Source: Emcibacteraceae bacterium (lineage in GTDB: Bacteria > Pseudomonadota > Alphaproteobacteria > Sphingomonadales > Emcibacteraceae). From it: 64,000 nucleotides of DNA. Shown one piece after another: positions 1 to 7,617 of this stretch. The notes beneath the pieces are model-generated. The model saw only the letters and a list, made by a program, of their open reading frames with translations, did no database searches and was not told where the DNA came from. The DNA lies in assembly GCA_021774795.1 (NCBI GenBank), contig JAJFIR010000009.1, positions 1 to 64,000 on the forward strand, written 5' to 3'. Every line of letters begins with the position of its first letter. Positions within the stretch are counted from its first letter, which is position 1. The translations under genes and the position numbers were made by a program.

Positions 1-854
1 GCATGCGTGTTGAAATGAACCCAATGAAAAAAGTTGATGGTCGGTGGCAAATGGATCTTGAAGACCTTGATAGTCGCCTTGATTATGAAACAAAGTGTCT
101 TATTCTTTGTAATCCCAATAACCCGTCCGGCGAATGTTGGAGTGCGGATGAGCTTCGTGCGCTGGGTGATGTTTGTATGCGTCATGGTGTGACCGTTCTT
201 GCCGATGAAATATGGTGTGATTTTGTGCGTGACGGCGGAAGGTATACGCCCTACGCGTCGATCGGTGAGAAATACGCGAACCACAGTATTACATATAAGT
301 CCGTCAGCAAGTCTTTTAACCAAGCCAGTTTAAAAGTGGCCTATTTCTTCACGTCCAGTCAAAATTTAATGGATGCGACAATGATCGGTGGTGGTCATGA
401 TGTGGGAACAAATACATATGGCCGCATTGCCGCTGAGACGGCCTATCAAAACGGGAGCCGCTGGCTTGATCAGGTCAATGAATATCTTGATGAAAATTAT
501 GCCTTTCTTGTTGACTATATTAATAAACCCGGTGAAATGCCGGGCATAGAATATGCAAGACCCGAAGGAACATACGTGGCATGGCTGGATTGCAACGGCC
601 TTAAGGAAAAAATTGCAACACCGGATCATGTTCGCACACTGCATGACAAATGGCGGGACGAAGGAAACCACCGTAGGGTTACACCGGAAATGGTGATGAC
701 AGAATGGTTTGTTGAGCATGCCGGTGTTCAGCTTAATGCCGGTCACTCTTACGGGATTGGCAGCGACGGGTTCATGCGGATGAACATCACGGTACCGCGT
801 CACCAGTTAAAACTGGCTCTCGATAATATTAATAAGGCACTTAAGTCGATTTGA
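1..854 (+). CDS. MalY/PatB-type PLP-dependent aminotransferase (cystathionine beta-lyase family), 5' truncated by window edge
   Basis: About 283 C-terminal residues are visible; the family is usually near 390 residues, so roughly the first 100 (and the true start) lie outside the window. Fold-type I PLP enzyme: NPNNPSG motif near visible residue 38, the PLP-ring-binding DEIWCDF at about 68, and the Schiff-base lysine in SVSKSFN at about 103. The NPxNPSG, DEIxxD and SKxFN combination is typical of MalY/PatB C-S lyases, which release homocysteine or sulfide from cystathionine or cysteine conjugates in the cytoplasm. A generic class I/II aminotransferase cannot be excluded. It is followed after about 80 bp by a MocR regulator on the same strand, a common regulator-enzyme pairing, so it may be the regulator's neighbour or target. 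Confidence 0.82.
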   Translation, partial: MRVEMNPMKKVDGRWQMDLEDLDSRLDYETKCLILCNPNNPSGECWSADELRALGDVCMRHGVTVLADEIWCDFVRDGGRYTPYASIGEKYANHSITYKSVSKSFNQASLKVAYFFTSSQNLMDATMIGGGHDVGTNTYGRIAAETAYQNGSRWLDQVNEYLDENYAFLVDYINKPGEMPGIEYARPEGTYVAWLDCNGLKEKIATPDHVRTLHDKWRDEGNHRRVTPEMVMTEWFVEHAGVQLNAGHSYGIGSDGFMRMNITVPRHQLKLALDNINKALKSI

Positions 855-862
855 TTGACGCC

Positions 863-928
863 CAGTGCAATTATGTGAAATACTCAGTGCAATATAGTAG
901 AGCAATAAACGAAATGGATATTGTACTG
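863..928 (+). promoter_or_regulatory. Three operator-like boxes upstream of the MocR gene
   Basis: The 9-mer CAGTGCAAT occurs at 863-871 and 885-893 in direct orientation, 22 bp apart (about two helical turns). An inverted near-copy, ATTGTACTG, lies at 920-928. The second and third boxes extend to a 13-bp inverted repeat (883-895 with 918-930, one mismatch). Two direct repeats plus an inverted half-site is the arrangement known for MocR-type regulators such as GabR and PdxR, so autoregulation by the downstream gene is inferred. Confidence 0.6.
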
Positions 929-939
929 AGGAGGCGGTG

Positions 940-2262
940 ATGCAAGCGGCGATAAATTACCAGCAAATAGCAGATAAAATAATTCTCGATGTCAAAAATG
1001 GTGTTTTAAAACCCGGGGAACGTCTTTTACCCCAGCGGGAATTTGCCTATATCCATGAAATTGCCCCATCGACGGCTTCGCGGGTCTATGCGGAGCTGGT
1101 AAAACGTGGTGTGGCAATTGGTGAAGTAGGGCGCGGTACATATATTCGTGCTTTTGATTCAGTGCCGCCGGAACTTGGTGAGCCGGCGAAGGAACCGATA
1201 AACATGCAACTTAATTTTTCCGTACTCAGTGAGCAAGCGGAAGAAATGTCAAAAGTTCTGGTGCCAATGCTGCGTAAAGACGTTCTTGAAACATCACTAA
1301 AACCCGTAAGCGTGGTGCAAGACGCAAAAAGCCGCGCAGATATGGCGGAATTTTTAAGCCGGTCGTCGTGGAAAGTCAATCCGGATCATATACTTTATAC
1401 CGGTGGCGGGCGGCAGGGGTTGACGGCGGCGATGGTGGCAGTTGCGTCCATTGGTGAGCGCATTGGTGTTGAATATTTGACTTATACTGTGGTCAAGGGA
1501 ATAGCAGCGCGCCTTGGCATTACATTGGTTCCGGTAGATATGGACGAGGGCGGGCTTTGCTTGAAGTCCTTACGTAAAATTCATAAAAAAACACCGCTTA
1601 AGGCCATATATATTCAACCTTCGTTGCATAACCCGCTGGGCGTTAGCATGGACGATCAAAGACGAAAAGACGTGGCCAAATTTGTGATAGATGAAAATAT
1701 TTACGCCATTGACGATGCGGTATATGCGTATTTAGCATCCGACAAACCATTTGTAACCTATGCCCCGGAGCATACGATTTATGTCGATAGTCTTTCTAAA
1801 AGGTTATCACCAAGCCTTGGGTTTGGGATGTTGGTTGTGCCGGAACAATTAAAAGAAAAATGCATCGCGTCCCTTAGAACCGGAGGGTGGACAACGTCGA
1901 GCATTTCATTTGAGCTTTGCCAGCGGATGATTACAAGCGGCGCGGTCAACAGAATGAGCGAGCTTAGATATAAGGACGCAAAAAATCGTCAAAAACTGGC
2001 GAAAAATATCTTAAAAGACCTGCTTATTCACGCTGACCCGCGTTCCTATCATCTTTGGATGGAATTACCGAATCCGTGGCGGGCAGAAGAATTTTCCGCA
2101 GCAGCAGCAGAGCGCGGTGTTGCGCTTTCCCCCGCGAGCCTTTTTGCCGTGGAGCCCGCCAGTGCGCCAAACGCCGTGCGGCTGGCATTAGCCCCACCGC
2201 GCATAAATCAGCTCAAAAAAGGACTTAAAATCGTCCGCGATTTGGCGTTATTCAAGAACTAA
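940..2262 (+). CDS. MocR-family transcriptional regulator (GntR winged helix fused to aminotransferase domain)
   Basis: 440 residues, the usual MocR size. N-terminal GntR-type wHTH at about 5-72 (PGERLLPQREFA, then APSTASRVYAELVKRG and GRGTYIR). The C-terminal fold-type I aminotransferase-like domain has the PLP lysine in DSLSKRLSP at about 287 and an NPLG motif near 231. Members bind DNA as domain-swapped dimers and respond to PLP or amino-compound ligands. ATG 940 is preferred over GTG 937 because GAGGAGG at 928-934 then sits 5 nt upstream. The upstream MalY-like gene and the three boxes at 863-928 suggest it controls itself and possibly amino-acid or vitamin B6-linked genes; the ligand cannot be told from sequence. 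Confidence 0.88.
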   Translation: MQAAINYQQIADKIILDVKNGVLKPGERLLPQREFAYIHEIAPSTASRVYAELVKRGVAIGEVGRGTYIRAFDSVPPELGEPAKEPINMQLNFSVLSEQAEEMSKVLVPMLRKDVLETSLKPVSVVQDAKSRADMAEFLSRSSWKVNPDHILYTGGGRQGLTAAMVAVASIGERIGVEYLTYTVVKGIAARLGITLVPVDMDEGGLCLKSLRKIHKKTPLKAIYIQPSLHNPLGVSMDDQRRKDVAKFVIDENIYAIDDAVYAYLASDKPFVTYAPEHTIYVDSLSKRLSPSLGFGMLVVPEQLKEKCIASLRTGGWTTSSISFELCQRMITSGAVNRMSELRYKDAKNRQKLAKNILKDLLIHADPRSYHLWMELPNPWRAEEFSAAAAERGVALSPASLFAVEPASAPNAVRLALAPPRINQLKKGLKIVRDLALFKN

Positions 2263-2371
2263 AAATTTTTATAAATCAGCTTTATTTAATTTATTCTTGC
2301 CTACTGGACAAAGGAGAGAGGATAGAGATAAACTGTTGTTTATTTCAAGTGAGTATATTTAGGGGATGGTT

Positions 2372-2665
2372 ATGGCACGGTTTGGCCTATTGGTGAAAAT
2401 GACAGCGGCAGCGGGACAGGGATATGCGCTGATAAAAATAATGAAAGAAGCGGCCACATTAATGAAAGAAGCACCGGGTTGCGATAGTTATGTTGTACAC
2501 GCGGCGGCGGATGATAATGATATCATCTGGATTACGGAAATCTGGCGGGATGAGCAAAGCCACGAACAATCATTATCCGTAGAAGGGGTCGGGGAGCTTA
2601 TCGGGCAGGCGCGACCAATGATCGGCGGCATGGAAATGACAAAATTGAGAACACTGACTGATTAG
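2372..2665 (+). CDS. Antibiotic biosynthesis monooxygenase (ABM) domain protein
   Basis: About 97 residues, a single ABM (dimeric alpha/beta barrel) domain: beta-strand GLLVKMTAAAGQG, a helix with MKEAPGC, YVVHAAADDNDIIWITEIW, then a helix with DEQSHEQSL. It resembles YgiN/quinol monooxygenase-like proteins, which oxidise quinols or polyketide substrates without cofactors. ATG 2372 is preferred over ATG 2366 because the AGGGGA at 2361-2366 would overlap the earlier codon. It stands alone ahead of the minus-strand tRNA-Cys. Substrate unknown. Confidence 0.75.
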   Translation: MARFGLLVKMTAAAGQGYALIKIMKEAATLMKEAPGCDSYVVHAAADDNDIIWITEIWRDEQSHEQSLSVEGVGELIGQARPMIGGMEMTKLRTLTD

Positions 2666-2750
2666 CGCATTTCACTGCCATGAAGGAATTTAATCATCAA
2701 AGCTATAAATTTACACCGGTTTGAGAAGCGGAACTCCCGGTAAAAAAATA

Positions 2751-2824
2751 TGGAGGTGCGGACCGGATTTGAACCGGTGTACACGGATTTGCAATCCGCT
2801 GCGTAGCCTCTCCGCCACCGCACC
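2751..2824 (-). tRNA. tRNA-Cys (anticodon GCA), CCA encoded
   Basis: Read on the minus strand: acceptor GGTGCGG (2824-2818) pairs with CCGCACC (2761-2755), the discriminator is U, and CCA is encoded at 2753-2751. The T arm carries GGTTCAAATCC and the anticodon GCA lies at 2792-2790. GCA decodes cysteine codons and U73 is the expected discriminator for tRNA-Cys. Length is 71 nt plus CCA. Confidence 0.95.
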
Positions 2825-2936
2825 TCAGATAAGAGTGAGTGTTTCGCATATTCATTTGTTTTATTCAAGGAGTTTCTTGTAATAAACTCAAAAACAGAAT
2901 AGATTCCAAATATGTGTAAATATTAAGGAATATCGC

Positions 2937-3437
2937 ATGGCGATGTTAAAATTATTATCGATAATTACGGGGCTGAGTTTGTTGTTCGGTTGCGGTACAC
3001 AGCAATATGCGGAGTCTTATAAACCGTCTGTTGATCCGGTTATTTCAAAAAATGTTATTTCACTTGGCAGGGGCGAAAGACCCACATTATATCTTGTGAA
3101 TGATATTGAAAATATAGTGGCATTATATCTTGATCGTGATTATGTGGTTGTCGGAGAAAGTGCCTTTCATGGACCGCTCGAAGACCTTGATAAAGCACTG
3201 AAACAAGCGAAAACAATTGGCGCGACACACGTGCTTGCGTCGTCAAATTATGGTTACGACGTAAAAAAGAAGACGAACGTATTTGTTGAGAGTTATGATT
3301 ATGTTCCGAGGTCCAGATTAGTCGGCAATTATTATGTGAATAGTATTGAGCGAATTCCAAGCCCAATTATGATCCCCACCGTGAAAGAAATAACGATCTT
3401 TGAACAGCGAGCTGTGTTTCTGGTTAAGAAAAAATAA
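2937..3437 (+). CDS. Predicted lipoprotein, paralogue of the next gene
   Basis: 166 residues. Signal peptide ends in the lipobox LLFGC (Cys about residue 19), so it should be lipidated and attached to a membrane facing the periplasm. The mature part shares its core with the adjacent 3541-4329 protein: YxxSVDP..., DYVVVGESAF, and KQAKTIGATHVLASS versus KQAKEVGATHVIVSS. It lacks the C-terminal PDZ-like extension of its neighbour. The GATHV segment resembles small outer-envelope proteins of unknown function. AAGGA lies 8 nt before ATG 2937. Function not recognised. Confidence 0.7.
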   Translation: MAMLKLLSIITGLSLLFGCGTQQYAESYKPSVDPVISKNVISLGRGERPTLYLVNDIENIVALYLDRDYVVVGESAFHGPLEDLDKALKQAKTIGATHVLASSNYGYDVKKKTNVFVESYDYVPRSRLVGNYYVNSIERIPSPIMIPTVKEITIFEQRAVFLVKKK

Positions 3438-3540
3438 TATTACTTCTTGAGCGCGCAGTGCGTTAATTGTTCCCGCTGGGTTTATTCAGCCTCCATTAAG
3501 GTAAAATAAGATAAAATTTCCGTCACAAAGGAGGTTTGTC

Positions 3541-4329
3541 ATGAGAATATTAGTTATTATTTCAGTGTTATTAATGCTGGCGGGCTGCGGCGCAGGGGGG
3601 TATGGCCGAACCTACAGCGGATATATTGACCCAAGGGTAACACCGGATGTTATCGCGCTTGGTGAGGAGCAGGAACCGAACCTTCTGCGTTCAAACAATC
3701 TTGATAATGATGTCAGACTTTATAAGGAACACAATTATATTGTCGTCGGCGAAAGTGCGTTTAACGGCGTTGTGGAAAGTCAGAATAACGCGATCAAACA
3801 AGCAAAGGAAGTTGGCGCAACACATGTGATTGTATCGTCCGAATATACCGACACCAATTCATATCTGGCTTATGATTATCAGGATTATTACCGCACGGTT
3901 TATGTCAATAGAGTAAAATCTGTTAACGGAAAGCAAGTGGCTTACACCAAGGCGGTGACGGTGCGCGATAGCGTAGCAGTTCCTTACCGGCGGTATTATG
4001 ATAATTTTGACCAATGGGCGGTTTATATGGTCAAGTCGGCACGAGTTCACCGTTTGGGATTGTTGATGAGGGATTTATCACCGCAAGAAAGAACAAACCT
4101 TCGCCGTAATACCGGGGCTTACGTGGATGTGGTGCTGAGTAATTCACCGTCTTTTCTGGCTAATATAATGTCTGCCGATGTATTGATTAAAATAAACGGG
4201 GATGACGTAAGAAATACATTACACGCAGAAGAAATGATCGGTGCGCTTGAAATTGAAGGAAAAACCATTGTGCTAAGCGTATTATCCAATGGTGTTACAA
4301 AAGACATTACGCTCGAATTTCAGGGGTAA
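3541..4329 (+). CDS. Predicted lipoprotein with C-terminal PDZ-like domain
   Basis: 262 residues with lipobox LMLAGC (Cys about 16). Residues about 20-165 match the preceding lipoprotein (VVGESAFNG, KQAKEVGATHV). Residues about 170-262 form a PDZ-like module: GLLMRDLSPQERTNLR, an AYVDVVLSNSPSFLANI strand-helix segment, ADVLIKINGDDV, then LSVLSNGVTKDITLEF. This resembles the peptide-binding PDZ domains of HtrA/CtpA-type proteins but there is no protease domain. A strong AAAGGAGG precedes ATG 3541. Together the pair looks like a gene duplication followed by gain or loss of the PDZ domain. Role unknown; envelope scaffold or quality control is only a guess. Confidence 0.72.
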   Translation: MRILVIISVLLMLAGCGAGGYGRTYSGYIDPRVTPDVIALGEEQEPNLLRSNNLDNDVRLYKEHNYIVVGESAFNGVVESQNNAIKQAKEVGATHVIVSSEYTDTNSYLAYDYQDYYRTVYVNRVKSVNGKQVAYTKAVTVRDSVAVPYRRYYDNFDQWAVYMVKSARVHRLGLLMRDLSPQERTNLRRNTGAYVDVVLSNSPSFLANIMSADVLIKINGDDVRNTLHAEEMIGALEIEGKTIVLSVLSNGVTKDITLEFQG

Positions 4330-4796
4330 TTACCACAATCAATTGACCTGAGGTTTTAGGTTATGAGTTGTTTATTTAATGCAAAATAAATTTGCTTAAG
4401 ATTGATATTTTTTAATCTATTCATTCCTACCCATTGATATCGTTATCGTAATAAAGATGCCGGTATCGCGGGATTGGGAATTCAAATAAATTTTCATAAA
4501 ATTGGCTTGATTTGTTAAGTTTGAATTAACCATTAAGGCGGCATAATTATGACATTATGTATTCTTATTTTCTATTTATAGAATATGAATAGTAGAGAAA
4601 CATCTATATTTTTTTAAGTAACTTTTGGGGACTGCTGGCTATGCCATTTTTTTCGAAAAGGAGCGATGAGAATGCATGCTTTTGTATACGAGACTCTTGT
4701 TCAGAGCGAATTAAACGGCTTGCCGCAGGGGGATATTGTTTATTGCTAACTGCGTGTATTCAAAAGTGTATATAAACAATATTAATAGAGGATATT
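4330..4796 (+). other. AT-rich intergenic stretch with at most two doubtful micro-ORFs
   Basis: 467 bp without a convincing gene. A 25-codon ORF at 4672-4749 has a good AAGGAG 8 nt ahead of its ATG. A 44-codon Cys-rich ORF overlaps it at 4641-4775 in another frame. Neither resembles a known peptide and only one at most could be real. No clear terminator or promoter is seen. Confidence 0.3.
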
Positions 4797-4991
4797 ATGG
4801 TGGTGAAAGCAAAACCGACTGTAAATTTGGGGAATTACTTTATTGTAACAAGCGGGTACTGTGAAACAGGTGGATTAGTAAGTAAAACAAAAGAAGCACT
4901 ATTGTTTTTGGAAGATGGAAATAACCATTTTAGACAAGCATCGATCGACGAAAAAGAGGCCTATATAGCCATGCATCCGATCCTCAAATAA
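4797..4991 (+). CDS. Small hypothetical protein (64 aa)
   Basis: 64 residues, no signal peptide or membrane segment. GAGGA lies about 5 nt before ATG 4797. The sequence contains YFIVTSGYCETGGLV and a helical KTKEALLFLEDG; no family recognised. It stands alone ahead of the 5079/5546 paralogue pair and may belong to the same unit. Confidence 0.45.
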   Translation: MVVKAKPTVNLGNYFIVTSGYCETGGLVSKTKEALLFLEDGNNHFRQASIDEKEAYIAMHPILK

Positions 4992-5078
4992 ATAGGAAAC
5001 ATTTAAGGCGTTGTTTACCCTTTTCTAAGTATTTTCTTCTACTCTGAGTGGAAATATAATTATCGAGAGGTGTGTGTA

Positions 5079-5519
5079 GTGCCCATAAATGGATCAATGG
5101 TGCGAAAACCAGTGGTTTTTGGACGAAAACAATCGAACGCAGATAAGGCTGTCGATCAAAATCCCGATGACAGTAATACTTTGGATATGCTACTTCATTA
5201 TGCCAAAGCCGGGATGGAAGAAGCGGAACGGTCACTGCAAGACAGCCCTGATATGTTTACACCAGAAGAAAGAGAAGCGTTTCTGCAAAATAAAAATATG
5301 CTGGATCAGGCACCATTTTTAATCGAAACATACAAGACAAAAATGGTTGAACATGATGCACTGCATAAAAAGATGCTTGGTATCTTGCATAAATGTGAAG
5401 AAATCGTTTCTACAGGTGATGAGAAAGCAAAAAGCGAAATCAAAACCGTTTTAAAAGAAGCCAGCGTTTTATCATATTCTGAAGGTGGGGAACTGGTGCT
5501 TAAGAAAAGCGCATCTTAA
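5079..5519 (+). CDS. Hypothetical helical protein, first of a tandem paralogous pair
   Basis: About 146 residues, rich in Glu/Lys and predicted mostly alpha-helical. The core LDMLLHYAKAG, PDMFTPEE, NKNMLDQAP, and ILHKCEEIV aligns with MDLLLHYAEAG, PDMFTEEE, NKVILAKAP and VLSKCENIV in the next gene, so the two arose by duplication. GTG 5079 is chosen because GAGAGG ends 8 nt before it; GTG 5070 overlaps that site and ATG 5097 is a further alternative. No signal peptide. Function unknown. Confidence 0.55.
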   Translation: MPINGSMVRKPVVFGRKQSNADKAVDQNPDDSNTLDMLLHYAKAGMEEAERSLQDSPDMFTPEEREAFLQNKNMLDQAPFLIETYKTKMVEHDALHKKMLGILHKCEEIVSTGDEKAKSEIKTVLKEASVLSYSEGGELVLKKSAS

Positions 5520-5545
5520 TCTGGCAGAGGAAATTAGGCACTTTA

Positions 5546-6040
5546 ATGATCAAAAAACAACCGATCATATTTGATGATACCTCCGCAGAAGATTATGTGG
5601 AAGGGGAGCAAACTATGGATTTGCTTCTTCATTATGCAGAGGCTGGCATCAGCGATGCAGAAATTCTTATGCGCGAAGAACCTGATATGTTTACAGAAGA
5701 AGAAATTATGGATTTTGCTGCCAATAAAGTAATATTGGCCAAAGCACCGGACATATTGGAAGAATACAAGAAAAAATTACGTGAATTTGAATTAATGAAT
5801 GAGAAAATTCAAGACGTCCTTTCAAAATGTGAAAATATCGTTGAACGTTATGATATCAGGAAATTGGAAACACATGGAGCTCAGGCCAACTATGCTTCAG
5901 GCGGGCCGCTTGCCGATCCGGGCCATGCGAAATCACCAACACTTGATCCGGGTATGATACGTTATACTGCGGACGGTGAAATAATGATTAAACCACAGAA
6001 AAAAGTGGTTATAGAGCTTAAAAAGTCAGAAGACTATTAA
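5546..6040 (+). CDS. Hypothetical helical protein, second of a tandem paralogous pair
   Basis: 164 residues, 26 bp after its paralogue. It shares the helical core (LLLHYAEAG, EEPDMFTEEE, KAPDILEEYKKKL, SKCENIVERYD) and adds a Gly/Pro-rich linker (GGPLADPGHAKSP) and a short basic-acidic tail. The linker resembles those joining a targeting domain to a small C-terminal module. No known family and no catalytic motif seen. Probably co-transcribed with 5079-5519. Confidence 0.6.
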   Translation: MIKKQPIIFDDTSAEDYVEGEQTMDLLLHYAEAGISDAEILMREEPDMFTEEEIMDFAANKVILAKAPDILEEYKKKLREFELMNEKIQDVLSKCENIVERYDIRKLETHGAQANYASGGPLADPGHAKSPTLDPGMIRYTADGEIMIKPQKKVVIELKKSEDY

Positions 6041-6098
6041 TACCTTTCTAAATATAACAATTTAAATTTAATTAAGGCAATATCCGTGGGGATGCTTA

Positions 6099-6127
6099 TT
6101 GACTGTAAAGTTGACAAGCTTCATGAT
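6099..6127 (+). promoter_or_regulatory. Possible sigma-70 promoter for the cytochrome/DUF1501 operon
   Basis: TTGACT (6099-6104), 17 bp spacer, CATGAT (6122-6127), about 95 bp upstream of the first operon gene. The -10 match is weak; this is the best match in the 172-bp gap. Confidence 0.3.
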
Positions 6128-6224
6128 GTGTGGAAGAAATAGTATCTGGGTTACTGATAAGTAAGCAGGGGTAGTGCTTAATCTTTTAATCCACGTATAT
6201 TAATTCATCAATGTGGGGAGCATT

Positions 6225-7601
6225 ATGGGTCTAGCTGAGCCGGGTTACATATTATTGTTTGGACGTTTGCATCCGCTCGTCCTTCATTTTCCGGTAGCAC
6301 TTCTTATCGTAGCAGCAGTTCTAGAATTTCTTCCAAAAATTACAAAAACTAATTACGGCAATGGGTATAACATCGCACTTTGGATCGTGTTATGTCTGGG
6401 TGCCTTATCAGCGGTCGTAGCTGCAAGCATGGGCTTAACACTTGCCAGTACGGGATCATATGGGGGGGAAATGGTCTATTGGCATATGCGTTTTGGATTA
6501 TCTGTCGCCGGGTTTTCAGTTGTTGCGGTTCTTTTGAAAGTTTTTGCAGCAGAAAAATCCAGCAAATTGTTAAGCCGGTTATATAGTGTAAGTTTAATAG
6601 CTTGCGTATTTGCAATTTTTATGGCGGGCCATTATGGCGGGGCCCTTACCCACGGTTCTGAATTCCTGCCAAGTGCGGCACCGGAACCGATTGCAAGCTG
6701 GCTGAGGGGAGGCGAAACCGCGACTGTTAAAAGAGTTTCCAATGACCATTATTCAACGGCGATTAAACCAATTATTGATGAGCATTGTGCGTCTTGCCAC
6801 GGCGTAGATAAACAAGAAGGCGGTTTACGGTTTGATGACCCGGAACTTGTGTTGATCGGCGGGGAAAGTGGCCTTCCGACGATCGTGCCCGGTAAAGCTT
6901 TATCGAGCGAGATGGTCAGACGGTTATTTCTGAACCGGGAAGATAAAAAGGCAATGCCGCCGGACGGGCGTGCGAGGCCAGCCGATAGAGATTTAGTAAT
7001 TATTATGGACTGGATTGAGGCCGGTGCGCCATGGCAAGGGGAAACTATCGGACCAACGCCCTTGATGGCTGATAGTTTAAGTGTAAATGCTGTACCAGCA
7101 TCACTGGATGCTTTGGATGCGCTCGACACAGCAGGGGTTACATATTTTCCGATGAACGAAGATAATCCGCTGCTTAATGTGGATATGTCGCTTAAGGCGT
7201 ATGACAATGAAATGATCAAAAGATTGCTTGAGCCGATAAAGAACCAGGTATCATGGCTTAATGTGGCAGGTAATACGCTTGATGATGATACCGTTGAACT
7301 CATTGCTTCATTTGCCAACTTAACGCGGCTATCGCTGGCGCGTACAAATATCGATGATGATAAAGTCGGTGCATTTGAAGGGCATACGACTTTGACGTCA
7401 TTGAATTTAACCGGTAATCCAATAACACTGGAACTTGCGGATGAATTTAATTCAATGACGTCATTACAGACGTTATACATTTGGGGAACAGCGATTGAGG
7501 GGGATGATTTATTAAGGCTCAGGGATATATTGGACGGAGTTACAGTATTATCCGGTGCGGAACTTATAAAAGGACCAGCGGTAGCATCAGAAACAGAATG
7601 A
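6225..7601 (+). CDS. Membrane DUF2231 / planctomycete-type cytochrome c / LRR protein
   Basis: About 458 residues in three parts. An N-terminal membrane domain with about four helices begins FGRLHPLVLHFPVALLIVAA, the DUF2231 hallmark. A periplasmic planctomycete-cytochrome-c-like domain carries one haem site CASCH near residue 190 and the downstream MPPDGR. A leucine-rich-repeat-like tail follows (LTRLSLARTNIDDDKV, LTSLNLTGNPI, LQTLYIWGTAI). The protein should anchor c-haem at the inner membrane's outer face. ATG 6225 has GGGGAG only 4 nt upstream; GTG 6213 is the alternative. First gene of a four-gene unit with the DUF1553, DUF1501 and NHL genes, in the same order seen in Planctomycetes and Verrucomicrobia. 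Confidence 0.82.
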   Translation: MGLAEPGYILLFGRLHPLVLHFPVALLIVAAVLEFLPKITKTNYGNGYNIALWIVLCLGALSAVVAASMGLTLASTGSYGGEMVYWHMRFGLSVAGFSVVAVLLKVFAAEKSSKLLSRLYSVSLIACVFAIFMAGHYGGALTHGSEFLPSAAPEPIASWLRGGETATVKRVSNDHYSTAIKPIIDEHCASCHGVDKQEGGLRFDDPELVLIGGESGLPTIVPGKALSSEMVRRLFLNREDKKAMPPDGRARPADRDLVIIMDWIEAGAPWQGETIGPTPLMADSLSVNAVPASLDALDALDTAGVTYFPMNEDNPLLNVDMSLKAYDNEMIKRLLEPIKNQVSWLNVAGNTLDDDTVELIASFANLTRLSLARTNIDDDKVGAFEGHTTLTSLNLTGNPITLELADEFNSMTSLQTLYIWGTAIEGDDLLRLRDILDGVTVLSGAELIKGPAVASETE

Positions 7602-7617
7602 TTTAATAGGATAGAGG

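Noticed and set aside
2662-2868. 68-codon minus-strand ORF
   Set aside because: It covers the tRNA-Cys gene and only exists because the tRNA reading is open.
4641-4775. Cys-rich micro-ORF overlapping a 25-codon ORF
   Set aside because: Overlaps another micro-ORF and has no supporting ribosome site or homologue.
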